A DNA stretch of 26,559 nucleotides, taken from the NCBI GenBank assembly GCA_003427395.1, contig BFEA01000034.1:1574997-1601555 (forward strand). The letters are read 5' to 3'. This document shows, piece after piece, positions 19,010 through 26,559 of the stretch (the first letter of the stretch is position 1; each line of letters opens with the position of its first letter). The translations under genes and the position numbers were made by a program. Source of the DNA: Chara braunii (lineage: Eukaryota; Streptophyta; Charophyceae; Charales; Characeae). The notes beneath the pieces were generated by a model that saw only the letters and a program-made list of their open reading frames with translations, had not been told where the DNA came from and did no database searches.

Positions 19010-19590
19010 GTATAAATCTTGGTAAGTCATTTTCTTTACGGGAAGCGCTGCTGAAATTTCTAAAAAACCAAGGAGTCAATCATATTTTGTTTTTTTCAGG
19101 GTCCAGTTTTTCTGACTTTTTCGCTTAGTAAAAATGTGGAAAACCTCATTTTTTAAAAGGAGTGCTGCACAAATTTTTGCTAATTCAAGCAGTTAAACAT
19201 AATTGAACCTTGAATAGTTAAAGTTATTTTTATATTATGAACTTTGTTTTGTATAAATCTTGGAATAACACTTTCTCTACGGGAAGCGCTGCTGAAATTT
19301 TTATAAATATAAGGAGTTAGTCAAATTTTATCTTAGTTGAACTCAGGTTTGCTTTGGGTTAATATCCGACTTAGTACAAATCTGGAAAGACTTCATTTCT
19401 AAAGAGAGTGTTGCCCAAATTTTTACTAATTCAGGGAGTTAGACAAAATTTGACTTTCCACAATTAGAGATTGTTTTTGTTTTCATATTTGAGTTAGTAT
19501 AAATTATGGAAAGACAATTTTCCTACCGGAAGCGCTGCCGAAATTTTCTTAGTTGAAAGGAGTTAGATTACATTTTGACAGGTGACAATT
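19010..19590 (+). repeat. Alternating 120-bp tandem repeats in the arm end
   Basis: Five units of two alternating types. Type A (TATAAATCTTGG, then ACGGGAAGCGCTGCTGAAAT) starts near 19016, 19255 and 19498. Type B (AAAGAGAGTGTTGCCCAAAT and similar) lies near 19124 and 19374. The period is about 120 bp and about 240 bp for like units. Both types end with a GGAGTTAG-like word. The same units in complement occupy 1-210 of the left arm. Confidence 0.8.
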
Positions 19591-20379
19591 CTAGCAATCC
19601 ACTCTATATAGAGAAGATTCTGCGAAAAGTCTACCTTTTCTTTAGACTCTTACTTAGAGATAGACTTAGACTTAGTTACATGAAAACCTCGAGTGAGATT
19701 GTAATATGGAGATTACTATCGATTTGAACTCATAGATTTAGTTTGGAGATTTGTCTGTATTGTGTTACAGGTCCTCTTGAACGTTTGATTCGAAATCAGG
19801 ACTAGATTCAGCTTGATCCTATAAGGATCACCTTCTGTTATCGCTGATAACAGGTCGGTTGTCGATTCGTCGATCTACGACTCAACTCCAATTCATCCTC
19901 AATACTCAACCTAAAAGACTTTAGCCCTGGTGATTTTTATTGTTTTATTAAGGTTTTCATCCAAACTTTTATTGAATGGTTATTTAACAAAGGTAATAGT
20001 ATTTAATTATGGAAGGTTGGACAAAGATTGAGGCTTGCATGGCTAAAGCGAGGGGTATGAGTATAGAGATTGGTTGAAGTTGACTCCGTAAAGTGCATGG
20101 ACTTTAGTTAACTCTTTGATGTGATTGCAGGTATGTTCTGTGGTTCGGATCTTTGGATTTGACTGTCTGCGATCACACACATATGTATGGTTGTGAGGAG
20201 TCTCACTGTGATTGTGAGAAGTGATCGTCACATACTTGTTCCCCTTTTACATATATATATATATACCTATATTGGGTGTTCGCGTGGCCTGAGGGGCCTA
20301 CGCTTAAGGGTTTAGTTGGGGTTAAGACTGAGAAAAGAAAAAAAAAAACTCAATTTGTTGTATGCTTCTTAAATAATTC
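19591..20379. other. Unassigned spacer right of inverted repeat
   Basis: No gene is recognised. Two adjacent tight hairpins with 3-nt loops: TGATCCT/AGGATCA (19814-19820/19824-19830) and CTGTTATC/GATAACAG (19835-19842/19846-19853). An AT run is at 20251-20266. The outer edge of the arm may lie near 19585, where CTGTCAAAATGT (complement) could be an element end, but this cannot be fixed from one side. Confidence 0.4.
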
Positions 20380-20869
20380 TTCGTCGGACATTGGTCCCGG
20401 GCCTGGATTCAAGGTTCTTGTCCAGGACATCCCAGGTCCTAGACTCCGCAAGAAAGGGATCTCCCCCCTTGCAGAGCCTATTTGCCCTGCCTGTCGGGGC
20501 ACTCAGCCTAAAGACCGGAGGTGTCATGGAGGTCGCACGACTATTCCTTCAGTCGTGCAATGTCGTGAAGAGGTAGACCGTCATGATACTTCAAGTTTGA
20601 CACTTCAGTGTCATAAGCGGTACTCGGATCCACGAGGGACCGCTTGATTATGAACACTATATAGTACGTCATCATTGCGACTGCTTACGTAAGCCTGCAT
20701 TGCAGGTCGATGTGAGTTAGCCCCGCCTCCGCGCGATTTTATACTAAGTCTCTCGTGCGATGATCATCCGATTTTCTCGTCGAAGAGTTATGGGATGGTT
20801 ACTAAGGGACTAGGAGTGCTGCCACGTTGTTTGTTTTGTGTCGTTTTGTGTATGTATGTGTGTGTGTGT
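20380..20869 (+). other. Hairpin-rich stretch upstream of leader block copy 2
   Basis: Consecutive perfect inverted repeats: GCACGACT/AGTCGTGC (20535-20542/20551-20558), TGACAC/GTGTCA with a TTCA loop (20598-20603/20608-20613), AAGCGGT/ACCGCTT (20615-20621/20639-20645), the palindrome GCTTACGTAAGC (20683-20694) and CCTGCA/TGCAGG (20694-20699/20701-20706). A GT-rich microsatellite follows at 20849-20871. The stretch probably belongs to the LTR or leader of the retroelement downstream. The open frame 20276-20647 across it shows no domain. Confidence 0.5.
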
Positions 20870-20945
20870 TTTTATTTTTATGTTATTTAGAATGGTGTGC
20901 GCATGGTGTGTGGTATGCATCATAATCGACCGACGATGAGTCGCG

Positions 20946-21232
20946 CTTGGGACCTCAGCCCCCCAAGACGTTGGTTCTCGTGCGGGTCCGATAAAGGAGT
21001 AAAACCGCATGTACCCCCTATGCTACAACGAACGACAAACGCCCTCGGCTGGTCCACCTCTGCGATTGCAACTGATTAGCTTTCGTACTGTGGACTGGCA
21101 GCTCGACGGGGATACGCCCACCGAAGGGAGGTAACAACTCCCGTAAGGTGGAGGTACTTCGTGCCTCGCGTAGGCCCTATCCTGTCGTAGGGGCTCACGA
21201 GAGGTATGACTGACGCACTCGGTCGGAGCGGC
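20946..21232 (+). ncRNA. Candidate structured RNA, copy 2
   Basis: Helices equivalent to copy 1. A: CTTGGG 20946-20951 with CCCAAG 20962-20967, 10-nt loop. C: CTGGTCCAC 21049-21057 with GTGGACTGG 21090-21098, 32-nt loop. D: CCACC/GGTGG 21118-21122/21147-21151 around GGGAG/CTCCC 21126-21130/21138-21142, loop GTAACAA. E: CTCG/CGAG 21165-21168/21198-21201 and CCCTA/TAGGG 21175-21179/21188-21192 around loop TCCTGTCG. F: CTGAC 21210-21214 with GTCGG 21222-21226, 7-nt loop, then AGCGGC. It lies about 500 bp upstream of the gag start, in the element's leader or LTR. Confidence 0.55.
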
Positions 21233-21420
21233 TTGCGGAAACTCCATAGGTATTCATGACGAGGATCAGACCAACTCCTGCGTGACGCGGCTGGGAGGGT
21301 CCCGCCCCGCCTTGAGCGGTGCCGGACAGATGCGCTCGACCGGTGGCGTTGTTGCCGGGGATAACGGAAGCCTACCATTGTCCTTAGTGGAACGACATCC
21401 AAGTATAAGATTGAGAGAAA

Positions 21421-21736
21421 AAAGACATATGAGGAAAGACAAAGTACGTAATGTCTTGCCAGACTATTTATGATGGATAAACGTTATTAATGTAATAAGT
21501 TTATCTCTGATCTGATTGGTTGAACTGAGTTAGAGAACCATAAAGGAAACCCTATAGTGAAAATGGGGTCTATTAAGATGAGTTCAAAGGGAAGGAATAG
21601 GTAGTACTACTCGATCAGAATCGCTAAGTGAATGTCTAGGAAACCCGATAGGCGTCATGGTAAGTTCGGACGCTGCATGAAAGTTTTTTTTCTTCCTCTT
21701 CTTAATAGAGAAATCTGAGTAAGAGGTTCGACCAAG
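21421..21736 (+). other. Untranslated leader between structured block and gag
   Basis: AT-richer sequence without a gene, ending just before the gag ATG at 21737. A T-run (21685-21692) and short purine-rich words are the only features seen. Confidence 0.5.
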
Positions 21737-23277
21737 ATGTCGGGAGGCATAACTGATGGTGCTGGGAAGGTCTTGACGATCGATGATTTGGTCGAAGCCT
21801 TGGACAGGCGTGAAAGGTCACAGAGCAACGTTCCCAAGGTCGATACCTTCCACTTCAATGGGGAACGAGTCTCTGATTGGCTTGACGTGGTAGAACAAGC
21901 GCTAGTGGGACTATCGGACGCTGTGAAATTTCAGCGGATTCTGAAGTATGTGCTCCATGGCCATCATCAAGAGGTAGAGAAGGTTGTGAATGCAGCTAAT
22001 GGTAGTTGGGCGAGATTCAAAGATGGGATGCAGAGGAAGTACAGACTGGGCGATGGCCTGTTAACCACTGTGGACCTGGAAGCAATGAACAAGGATGACT
22101 TCAGCACAGTGGGAGCCTTCGTACAATAGTTTAAGAAGAAGGCGAGAAAGGTCCCTGGGATCTCTAAGGAGGTGCAGTGTGCTATTCTCTTGGGATTGCT
22201 CACTGCCTCGGAAGCGTCAGAGCCGACGAGCCATGGAGGAGGGAGTGCGAAGCTCACATGGGCCACTATCGACAAAGGGGTAGAGGAAGGAAGTCTGGAC
22301 CAGGTGGAGCAGTATCAGATGCGCCTGCAAAGGCGGAAGAGGAAAGGACGGGATGCGATCGCTTCATGGACCCCGGGAGTGAAGAGGATTATCACCAACG
22401 TGCTTGCGGAGCTGGGCTATAGGAAAGACGCGGTGATACAAAGGAAAGTGGTGATGGCGATCCAAGGAAAAGAGAAGGATCCAGTGATAGAGGAAGTTGT
22501 CCAGGAGGAGTGGGAACAAGAGGAGCCGGTGCCCCAGCACCTTTCAAAAGCGCTACGCAAACAGCGCAACTAAACGCAGGGAGGGCAAGGCTCAGGAAAG
22601 GGACAGGCGCCCCAAGCATTGGCAGTAGCCCCGCCGAGTACAGCGGCGCCGTTAAGTAGCGCGGGACCCTCACAAGCGGCGGTACCACCATGCGGGCAGT
22701 GGCCATGGCATGCGTTTAACACCTTTGTGCCATGGGGAACCCGACTCCATCTGGGCAGATCGTACCATACGCTGGGCCCCAAGGGAGTATGCCACCACCA
22801 AACTATTCCGCAGCACAAGCCCAACCCATGACACCGCCTCCGTCGCCCGCGCCAAGTTCACAAGGCAGTGTGGCAGGTGGAGGCAATCAAGGCCACGGTA
22901 ATCAGGGGAATGGAGGAAGAGGCAGCGGAAGAGGACGTGGCAGGAATGACGGTGACCGAGGAGGACAATGGGATAACCAAGGCTACCAGGCCAGGGAAAT
23001 CAAGGGAGCCAGGGAAGCGGGAGGTCCCGTTTTGATTGGAAAACCGCTATATGCCAGCATTGTGACAAACAAGGTCATACTATACGCTTCTGCAATACTA
23101 GGAGGGAAACTGAAAGGGCAGAGCTGATCTATTCCAATATGGATGGTGATATATACGATCAGTTTGAAGAGTATACTGACCGGAAGGTTTCGGGCGGAGT
23201 AAGGGCGGAGGCTCAACAAAAAAATAGTTGTGCGGCAAGCGCCACCTGCCACATTCAGGTTGTGGCTGGAAAAGGAT
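21737..23277 (+). pseudogene. Ty3-like gag, broken
   Basis: An ATG at 21737 begins MSGGITDGAGKVLTIDDLVE, followed by a capsid-like domain (VDTFHFNGERVSDWLDVVEQ; about residues 35-200) as in Ty3 gag proteins. An in-frame TAG at 22127 is followed by the same frame (FKKKARKVPGISKEVQCAIL) to a TAA at 22571. The proline/glutamine-rich linker then shifts frame near 22735, and a G/R-rich, N-rich run (NQGNGGRGSGRGRGRNDGDR) leads to another shift near 23030, after which the zinc knuckle C-x2-C-x4-H-x4-C (CQHCDKQGHTIRFC) is at 23052-23093. The frame ends at a TGA (23275-23277). In the family, gag packages element RNA into particles. At least two stops and two to three frameshifts make it inactive. Confidence 0.8.
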
Positions 23278-23796
23278 GATCCACCAACTTAGGTCGAAGA
23301 GGTTGAATATGGTGAGGAAGTGACTCAAAGGCTGCTGGCAGGGACAATAGAGGAGGAACCAGTGGTCGTTGAATTGGATGAAGAAAATGAGGATGAGAAG
23401 GTGGAGCCGGCGTCAGTCCTCATCGGAAAGTTGGAGGATGTGTGGGGAAAGATAGGGAGGTACCAACAAAAGTTGGTAGACATTTGTGAGAAAATGAAGG
23501 GATGGAGGGCCGGTATTCCCAAAGTCTTTCTTTACGAGTTTGGCGCAGAATCGATGCTGGGGCGACCTGGAGTAACTACCGTAGGATCAGGCCCGCGATC
23601 TAGAATGATGGTCAGACCTCCCACGACGCAAGGAAGGATGGCACAGGCGGCTCTCACCAGAGGTCAGGCTAAGGCCAGTGCGAGCCAAGAACATCCGCGG
23701 AAAGAACCAGAGCCAGAGAAGAGAAAGGAGGCCGTAGAGGTGGAGGATGAGGAGGAGGAGGACGAGCAGGATGAAAGGCTGTCGGAAGCTCCGTGA
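23278..23796 (+). pseudogene. Gag-pol linker region, acidic coiled segment
   Basis: After a frameshift near 23250 and a TAG at 23290, the frame is open from 23293 to the TGA at 23794-23796. It reads VEEVEYGEEVTQRLLAGTIE, then a helical segment (LEDVWGKIGRYQQKLVDICE), a basic linker and a run of acidic residues (about 23730-23775). I recall equivalent linkers between zinc knuckle and protease in Chara elements. No D-T/S-G protease motif is present here. Confidence 0.6.
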
Positions 23797-24378
23797 GGAA
23801 CCAACAGAGGAGACACAGGAGGAGGTGTTTTCCCTCAGCTTGTCTGACGTGAACAAGGTCATGGATGTAGTGGCCACACATGAGATGGCGGATCCAGACG
23901 CCATTCAGACACTAAGGGAGCAAGTCCTGAAGTGTCCCAGGCTGGGGAACTGGAGCTGGTCTATTGGCTTCCTGGTGGAAGGAGGGACCCTGCATTGATG
24001 CAGACACAAGCAGTAAGCCGATCTTTTTTAGGGGACGGCTCGAGCAGGGTTCCCAAAGGCGGTACAAAACGATAGACAAAAAGTGTCGCCCAGTTCCTGT
24101 CCTCGTCACGGAATATGAGGAGGTTTATTACGAACGGGAATGAGGATTGATACAGCACATGAGGGAGCAAGCAGCAACGGGGCCGTGCTGTATCAATGGA
24201 GAGAATGAAGAAAAGTTGATAGTGGGAGAGCCGGAGTTCCTGCTACCCCAAGAGAGGGCGCTGATGATAAAGTTGATGAAGAAAAGGCATCGCGCCTATG
24301 CGTTCGGTGACGATCAACGAGGGCGGTTGGACGTAGATAAGATTTCCATGATTCGGATTCATACCGTGTCGCATGAGC
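23797..24378 (+). pseudogene. Start of pol, truncated before RT core
   Basis: A frame ending at 23998 carries SLSLSDVNKVMDVVATHEMA (about 23833-23892). After a shift near 23935 the pol sequence is picked up again in a frame with RPVPVL near 24094, a TGA at 24141, and EKLIVGEPEFLLPQERALM at about 24210-24266, then RLDVDKISMIRIHTVSHE up to 24372. That last part resembles the segment just before the first reverse transcriptase block in Ty3-type elements. The reading ends in the satellite. The join from the linker directly to the VATHEMA segment suggests the protease domain has been deleted. Confidence 0.6.
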
Positions 24379-24383
24379 AAATG

Positions 24384-25712
24384 CACTTCGGGATTTCGGT
24401 ATTTAATACATCATATTCCGTAGTGCTTTTGGTGTTTCAGTACCGAAAACGCACTTCGGGATTTCGGTGTTTAACTTAGTCGATTTTCTTTATCAACTAC
24501 ATCATATCCCGAAGTGCTTTCGATGTTTTGGTGCCGAAAACGCACTTCGGGATTTCGGTGTTTAACTTAGTCGATTTTCTATTATCTACTATATCATGTC
24601 CCGAAGTGCTTTCGGTGTTTCGGTACCGAAAAGGCAATTCAGGATTTCGATGTTTAATACATCATAGCCCAAAGTGGTTTAAGTGTTTCGGTACCGAGAA
24701 CGCACTTCAAAATTTCGGTGTTTAACTTAGTCAATTTTTCATTATCTACTACATCATGTCCTGAAGTGCTTTCAGTGTTTCGGTACCGAAAACGCACTTC
24801 GGGATTTCGGTGTTTAATACATCATATCCCATAGTGCTTTCGGTGTTTTGGTACCGAAAACGCACTTCAGGATTTCGGTGTTTAACTTAGTCGATTTTCT
24901 TTATCAACTACATCATGTCCCGAAGTGTTTTCGGTGTTTCGGCACTGAAAACACACTTCTGGATTTCGGTGTTTAATACATCATATCCCGTAGTGCTTTC
25001 GATGTTTCAGTACCGAAAACGCACCTCGGGATTTCGATGTTTAACTTAGTCGATTTTCTTTATCAACTACATTATGTCCCGAAGTGCTTTCGGTGTTTCG
25101 GTACCGAAAACGCACTTCGGAATTTCGGTGTTTAATACACCATATCCCGTAGTGCTTTCGGTGTTTCGGTACCGAAAACACACTTCCGGATTTCGGTGCT
25201 TAACTTACTCGATTTTTTTTATCAACTACATAATATCCCGAAGTGCTTTCGGTGTTTCGGTACCGAAAACACACTTCGGGATTTCGGTGTTTAGTACATC
25301 ATATCCCAAAGTGGTTTCAGTGTTTCGGTACCGAGAACGCACTTTGGGATTTCGGTGTTTAACTTAGTCGATTTTCTTTATTAACTACATCATATCCCGA
25401 AGTGTTTTTGGTGTTTTGGTACCGAAAACACACTTCGGGATTTCGTTGTTTAACTTAGTTGATTTTCTATTATCTACTACATCATTTCCTGAAGTGCTTT
25501 CGGTGTTTCGGTACCGAAAACGCACTTCAGGATTTCGGTGTTTAATACATCAGATCCCGTAGTGCTTTCGGTGTTTCGGTACCGAAAACGCAATTCGGGA
25601 TTTCGGTGTTTAACTTAATCTATTTTCTTTATCAACTACATCATATCCCGAAGTGGTTTTGGTGTTTCGGTACCGAAAACGCACTTCGGGATTTCGGTGT
25701 TTAACTTTGTCG
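24384..25712. repeat. Satellite array, 68/91-bp alternating units
   Basis: Sixteen units, each centred on a TTTCGGTACCGAAA-type palindrome (centres near 24437, 24530, 24621, 24689, 24780, 24848, 24940, 25010, 25098, 25167, 25258, 25327, 25418, 25508, 25577 and 25668). Spacings alternate about 91 and 68 bp, giving a higher-order unit near 159 bp, with two places where long units follow each other. The long type has an insert reading TTAGTCGATTTTCTTTATCA where the short type has only ATACATCA. Around each centre, ATCCCGAAGTGC pairs with GCACTTCGGGAT, so every unit can form a nested hairpin. Frames through it (RYRKRTSGFRCLT repeats) are not genes. Confidence 0.95.
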
Positions 25713-26470
25713 ATATATATACAGGGACCAACAGGGTCACTAGCCCGTACGTATGGAGGGCCCCGGGGCAACCTCCGTACGAACAGGCGTTCGGGGTCTC
25801 GTTTGGGGTTCGAACCTGGAGGGGTTCGGCCCCCGCTATAAATTATTTCGATGCCTAAGGATTTTTATTTTTTTTTTTCAGAGTTTTTTCTTATGAGTTC
25901 TCTATGATGTGAGGTACATGCCTATAAATTTTCAAGTCATTTTGCTAAGCTAAAAAAAAACGAAAAAAATTCAAAGACGGCATTGTCAAAACGTGCTCGC
26001 CCACTTTTTTTTTTCCTTTTTACTTTTTTTTTCAGTTTATTTCGCCACCTAAAAAATTATACTATTTTTCTAAACTTTTTTCATGAGTTTTGTATTATGT
26101 GAATTACACATATTTAAATTTTCAGGGCATTTCTCTATGCACCAAAAAAATAGAAAATCGCCAAAGATGGCGGTGTTGAAAACATACTCTCTCACTCACT
26201 AATTTTAATTATCTTTTTATTTTTTTTATTTTTATTATTCGTATTTCCGTTGTTTATTTTTATTTCAAATCTGGCAACAAATTTGGATGTAATGCTCAGA
26301 CAAATATTTTTTATTTTATTTTTCTTCATAACATAATTTTTTGCAGATTTGTTTTCTGTTTTTTTATTTTGGTCCACGTTCGGTCCGAACGGCCTAACGC
26401 ATCCCAAGGGGTCCTCTACGTTCGGGCGTTCGGCCCGTCCCGAACGCCGGTTACCCTATATATATATATC
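25710..26470. mobile_element. Possible small inverted-repeat element (MITE-like)
   Basis: The two ends look alike in opposite orientation: TATATATACAGGG at about 25712-25724 against CCCTATATATATATAT at about 26453-26468, and GGCGTTCGGG at 25786-25795 against CCCGAACGCC at 26439-26448. Both ends carry GC-rich hairpins: a nested one at 25747-25780 (GTACG/CGTAC around GGAGG/CCTCC parts), GGCGTTCGG/CCGAACGCC at 26425-26433/26440-26448, and CGTTCGG-T-CCGAACG at 26377-26391. The AT-rich middle codes for nothing. No transposase is present. It could instead be part of an LTR. Confidence 0.35.
25866..26200 (+). repeat. Diverged direct duplication, about 130 bp
   Basis: 25875-25990 (TTATGAGTTCTCTATGATGTG, then AAATTTTCA, AAAGACGGC and AAAACGTGCTC) is matched in the same order by about 26078-26195 (TCATGAGTTTTGTATTATGTG, AAATTTTCAG, AAAGATGGCGG, AAAACATACTC). 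The offset is about 200 bp. Both are AT-rich and non-coding. Confidence 0.7.
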
Positions 26471-26559
26471 TATCTATATACCGACGAAACAGTTTGTCAC
26501 AACCCCTCGTTTGTTGCCCTCTTCTCCCTCTCTGCCTACGGTTTACCGGGCAGTTCTAT
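26471..26559. other. Window end, unassigned
   Basis: A short C/T-rich stretch after the possible small element; nothing recognised. Confidence 0.3.

Larger units (their letters stand above)
17420..19590. repeat. Right arm of large inverted repeat
   Basis: Complement of 1-1912 and extending about 150 bp further outward than the window shows for the left arm. The inner edge lies near 17420 (GCGGGGCCCTCAGG). From inside to outside it has a GC-moderate part homologous to 1620-1910, an AGTTTY microsatellite, the hairpin array (17951-18696), a segment matching 265-415, and the 120-bp tandem repeats (19010-19590). It carries a small extra duplication (18898-18935) and a loop expansion (18540-18594) absent from the left arm. 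By-eye identity of aligned blocks is about 80-85%, so the arms are old and not a recent assembly or chimera artefact. Confidence 0.85.
20870..24378 (+). mobile_element. Ty3-like LTR retrotransposon, 5' part, truncated
   Basis: The order leader block (20870-21420), short untranslated stretch, gag (21737 on), CCHC knuckle (23052-23093) and start of pol (to about 24378) is that of a Ty3-type element on the + strand. The coding part resembles Chara elements as I remember them. It breaks off before the reverse transcriptase catalytic motifs, exactly where the satellite begins (about 24379-24384). No protease, reverse transcriptase core, integrase or 3' LTR is in the window. I could not place a primer-binding site or the exact LTR ends. 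Confidence 0.75.

Noticed and set aside
1-19590. Polinton/Maverick or endogenous giant-virus element
   Set aside because: Size and arms would fit, but no polymerase B, integrase, packaging ATPase, protease or capsid frame is visible.
1-19590. Inverted repeat as a long-read palindrome artefact
   Set aside because: The arms differ by roughly 15-20% and by indels and duplications; an artefact would be near-identical.
20870-21736. Primer-binding site and exact LTR ends
   Set aside because: No convincing match to a tRNA 3' end and no second LTR in the window, so I did not call them.
24384-25712. CRISPR-like array of repeats and spacers
   Set aside because: Alternating units are all alike, there are no unique spacers, and the setting is eukaryotic; it is a satellite.
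25805-25820. GGGTTCGAACC, a match to the tRNA B box
   Set aside because: No A box at the right distance and no acceptor or anticodon stems; the word is part of a local GTTCG-rich palindrome.

Overview
Eukaryotic, repeat-dominated nuclear DNA with no intact host gene that I can recognise. The best guess is a charophyte green alga close to Chara. The Ty3-type gag/pol remnant at 21737-24378 and the LINE ORF1 remnant at 15448-16772 resemble protein families I remember from Chara braunii. That attribution is from memory and was not searched.

Layout. 1-1912 and 17420-19590 are the two arms of a large, old inverted repeat, roughly 80-85% alike by eye; the left arm runs off the window. They flank about 15.5 kb. 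Inside are: a pyrimidine-rich, possibly intron-bearing stretch (1913-5530); a hairpin-forming minisatellite (5835-6230); a poorly explained segment (6231-8159); a retrotransposon leader/LTR-like block (8160-8690); a decayed LINE ORF2 with a 25-A tail (9601-14242); a GC-rich segment with a perfect 30-bp palindrome (14243-14950); and a second LINE fragment with ORF1 and only the start of ORF2 (about 15000-17419). Right of the inverted repeat come a hairpin-rich spacer (19591-20869), a second copy of the leader block (20870-21420), a decayed Ty3-like gag and truncated pol (21737-24378), a 1.3-kb satellite (24384-25712) and an AT-rich segment that may be a small inverted-repeat element (25710-26470).

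The most interesting content is non-coding. (1) Each arm of the large inverted repeat carries a row of hairpins spaced about 55-115 bp apart. All share a conserved loop of about 20 nt (ATGTTCCATAAGTTTGGGTG or its complement), while the stems differ in sequence from hairpin to hairpin yet stay self-complementary. (2) The two leader blocks (8235-8506 and 20946-21232) fold into the same series of helices, with three clean compensatory base-pair changes and conserved loops, which suggests a structured RNA in a retrotransposon leader. (3) The satellite unit is itself a nested hairpin, and some units carry paired compensatory changes.

All transposon genes here are broken by stops and frameshifts. 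Nothing in the window looks able to make a full-length working protein. Isolated 7-8 bp hairpins are expected by chance (about ten 8-bp stems per window of this size), so the weight rests on families of hairpins, conserved loops and compensatory changes.
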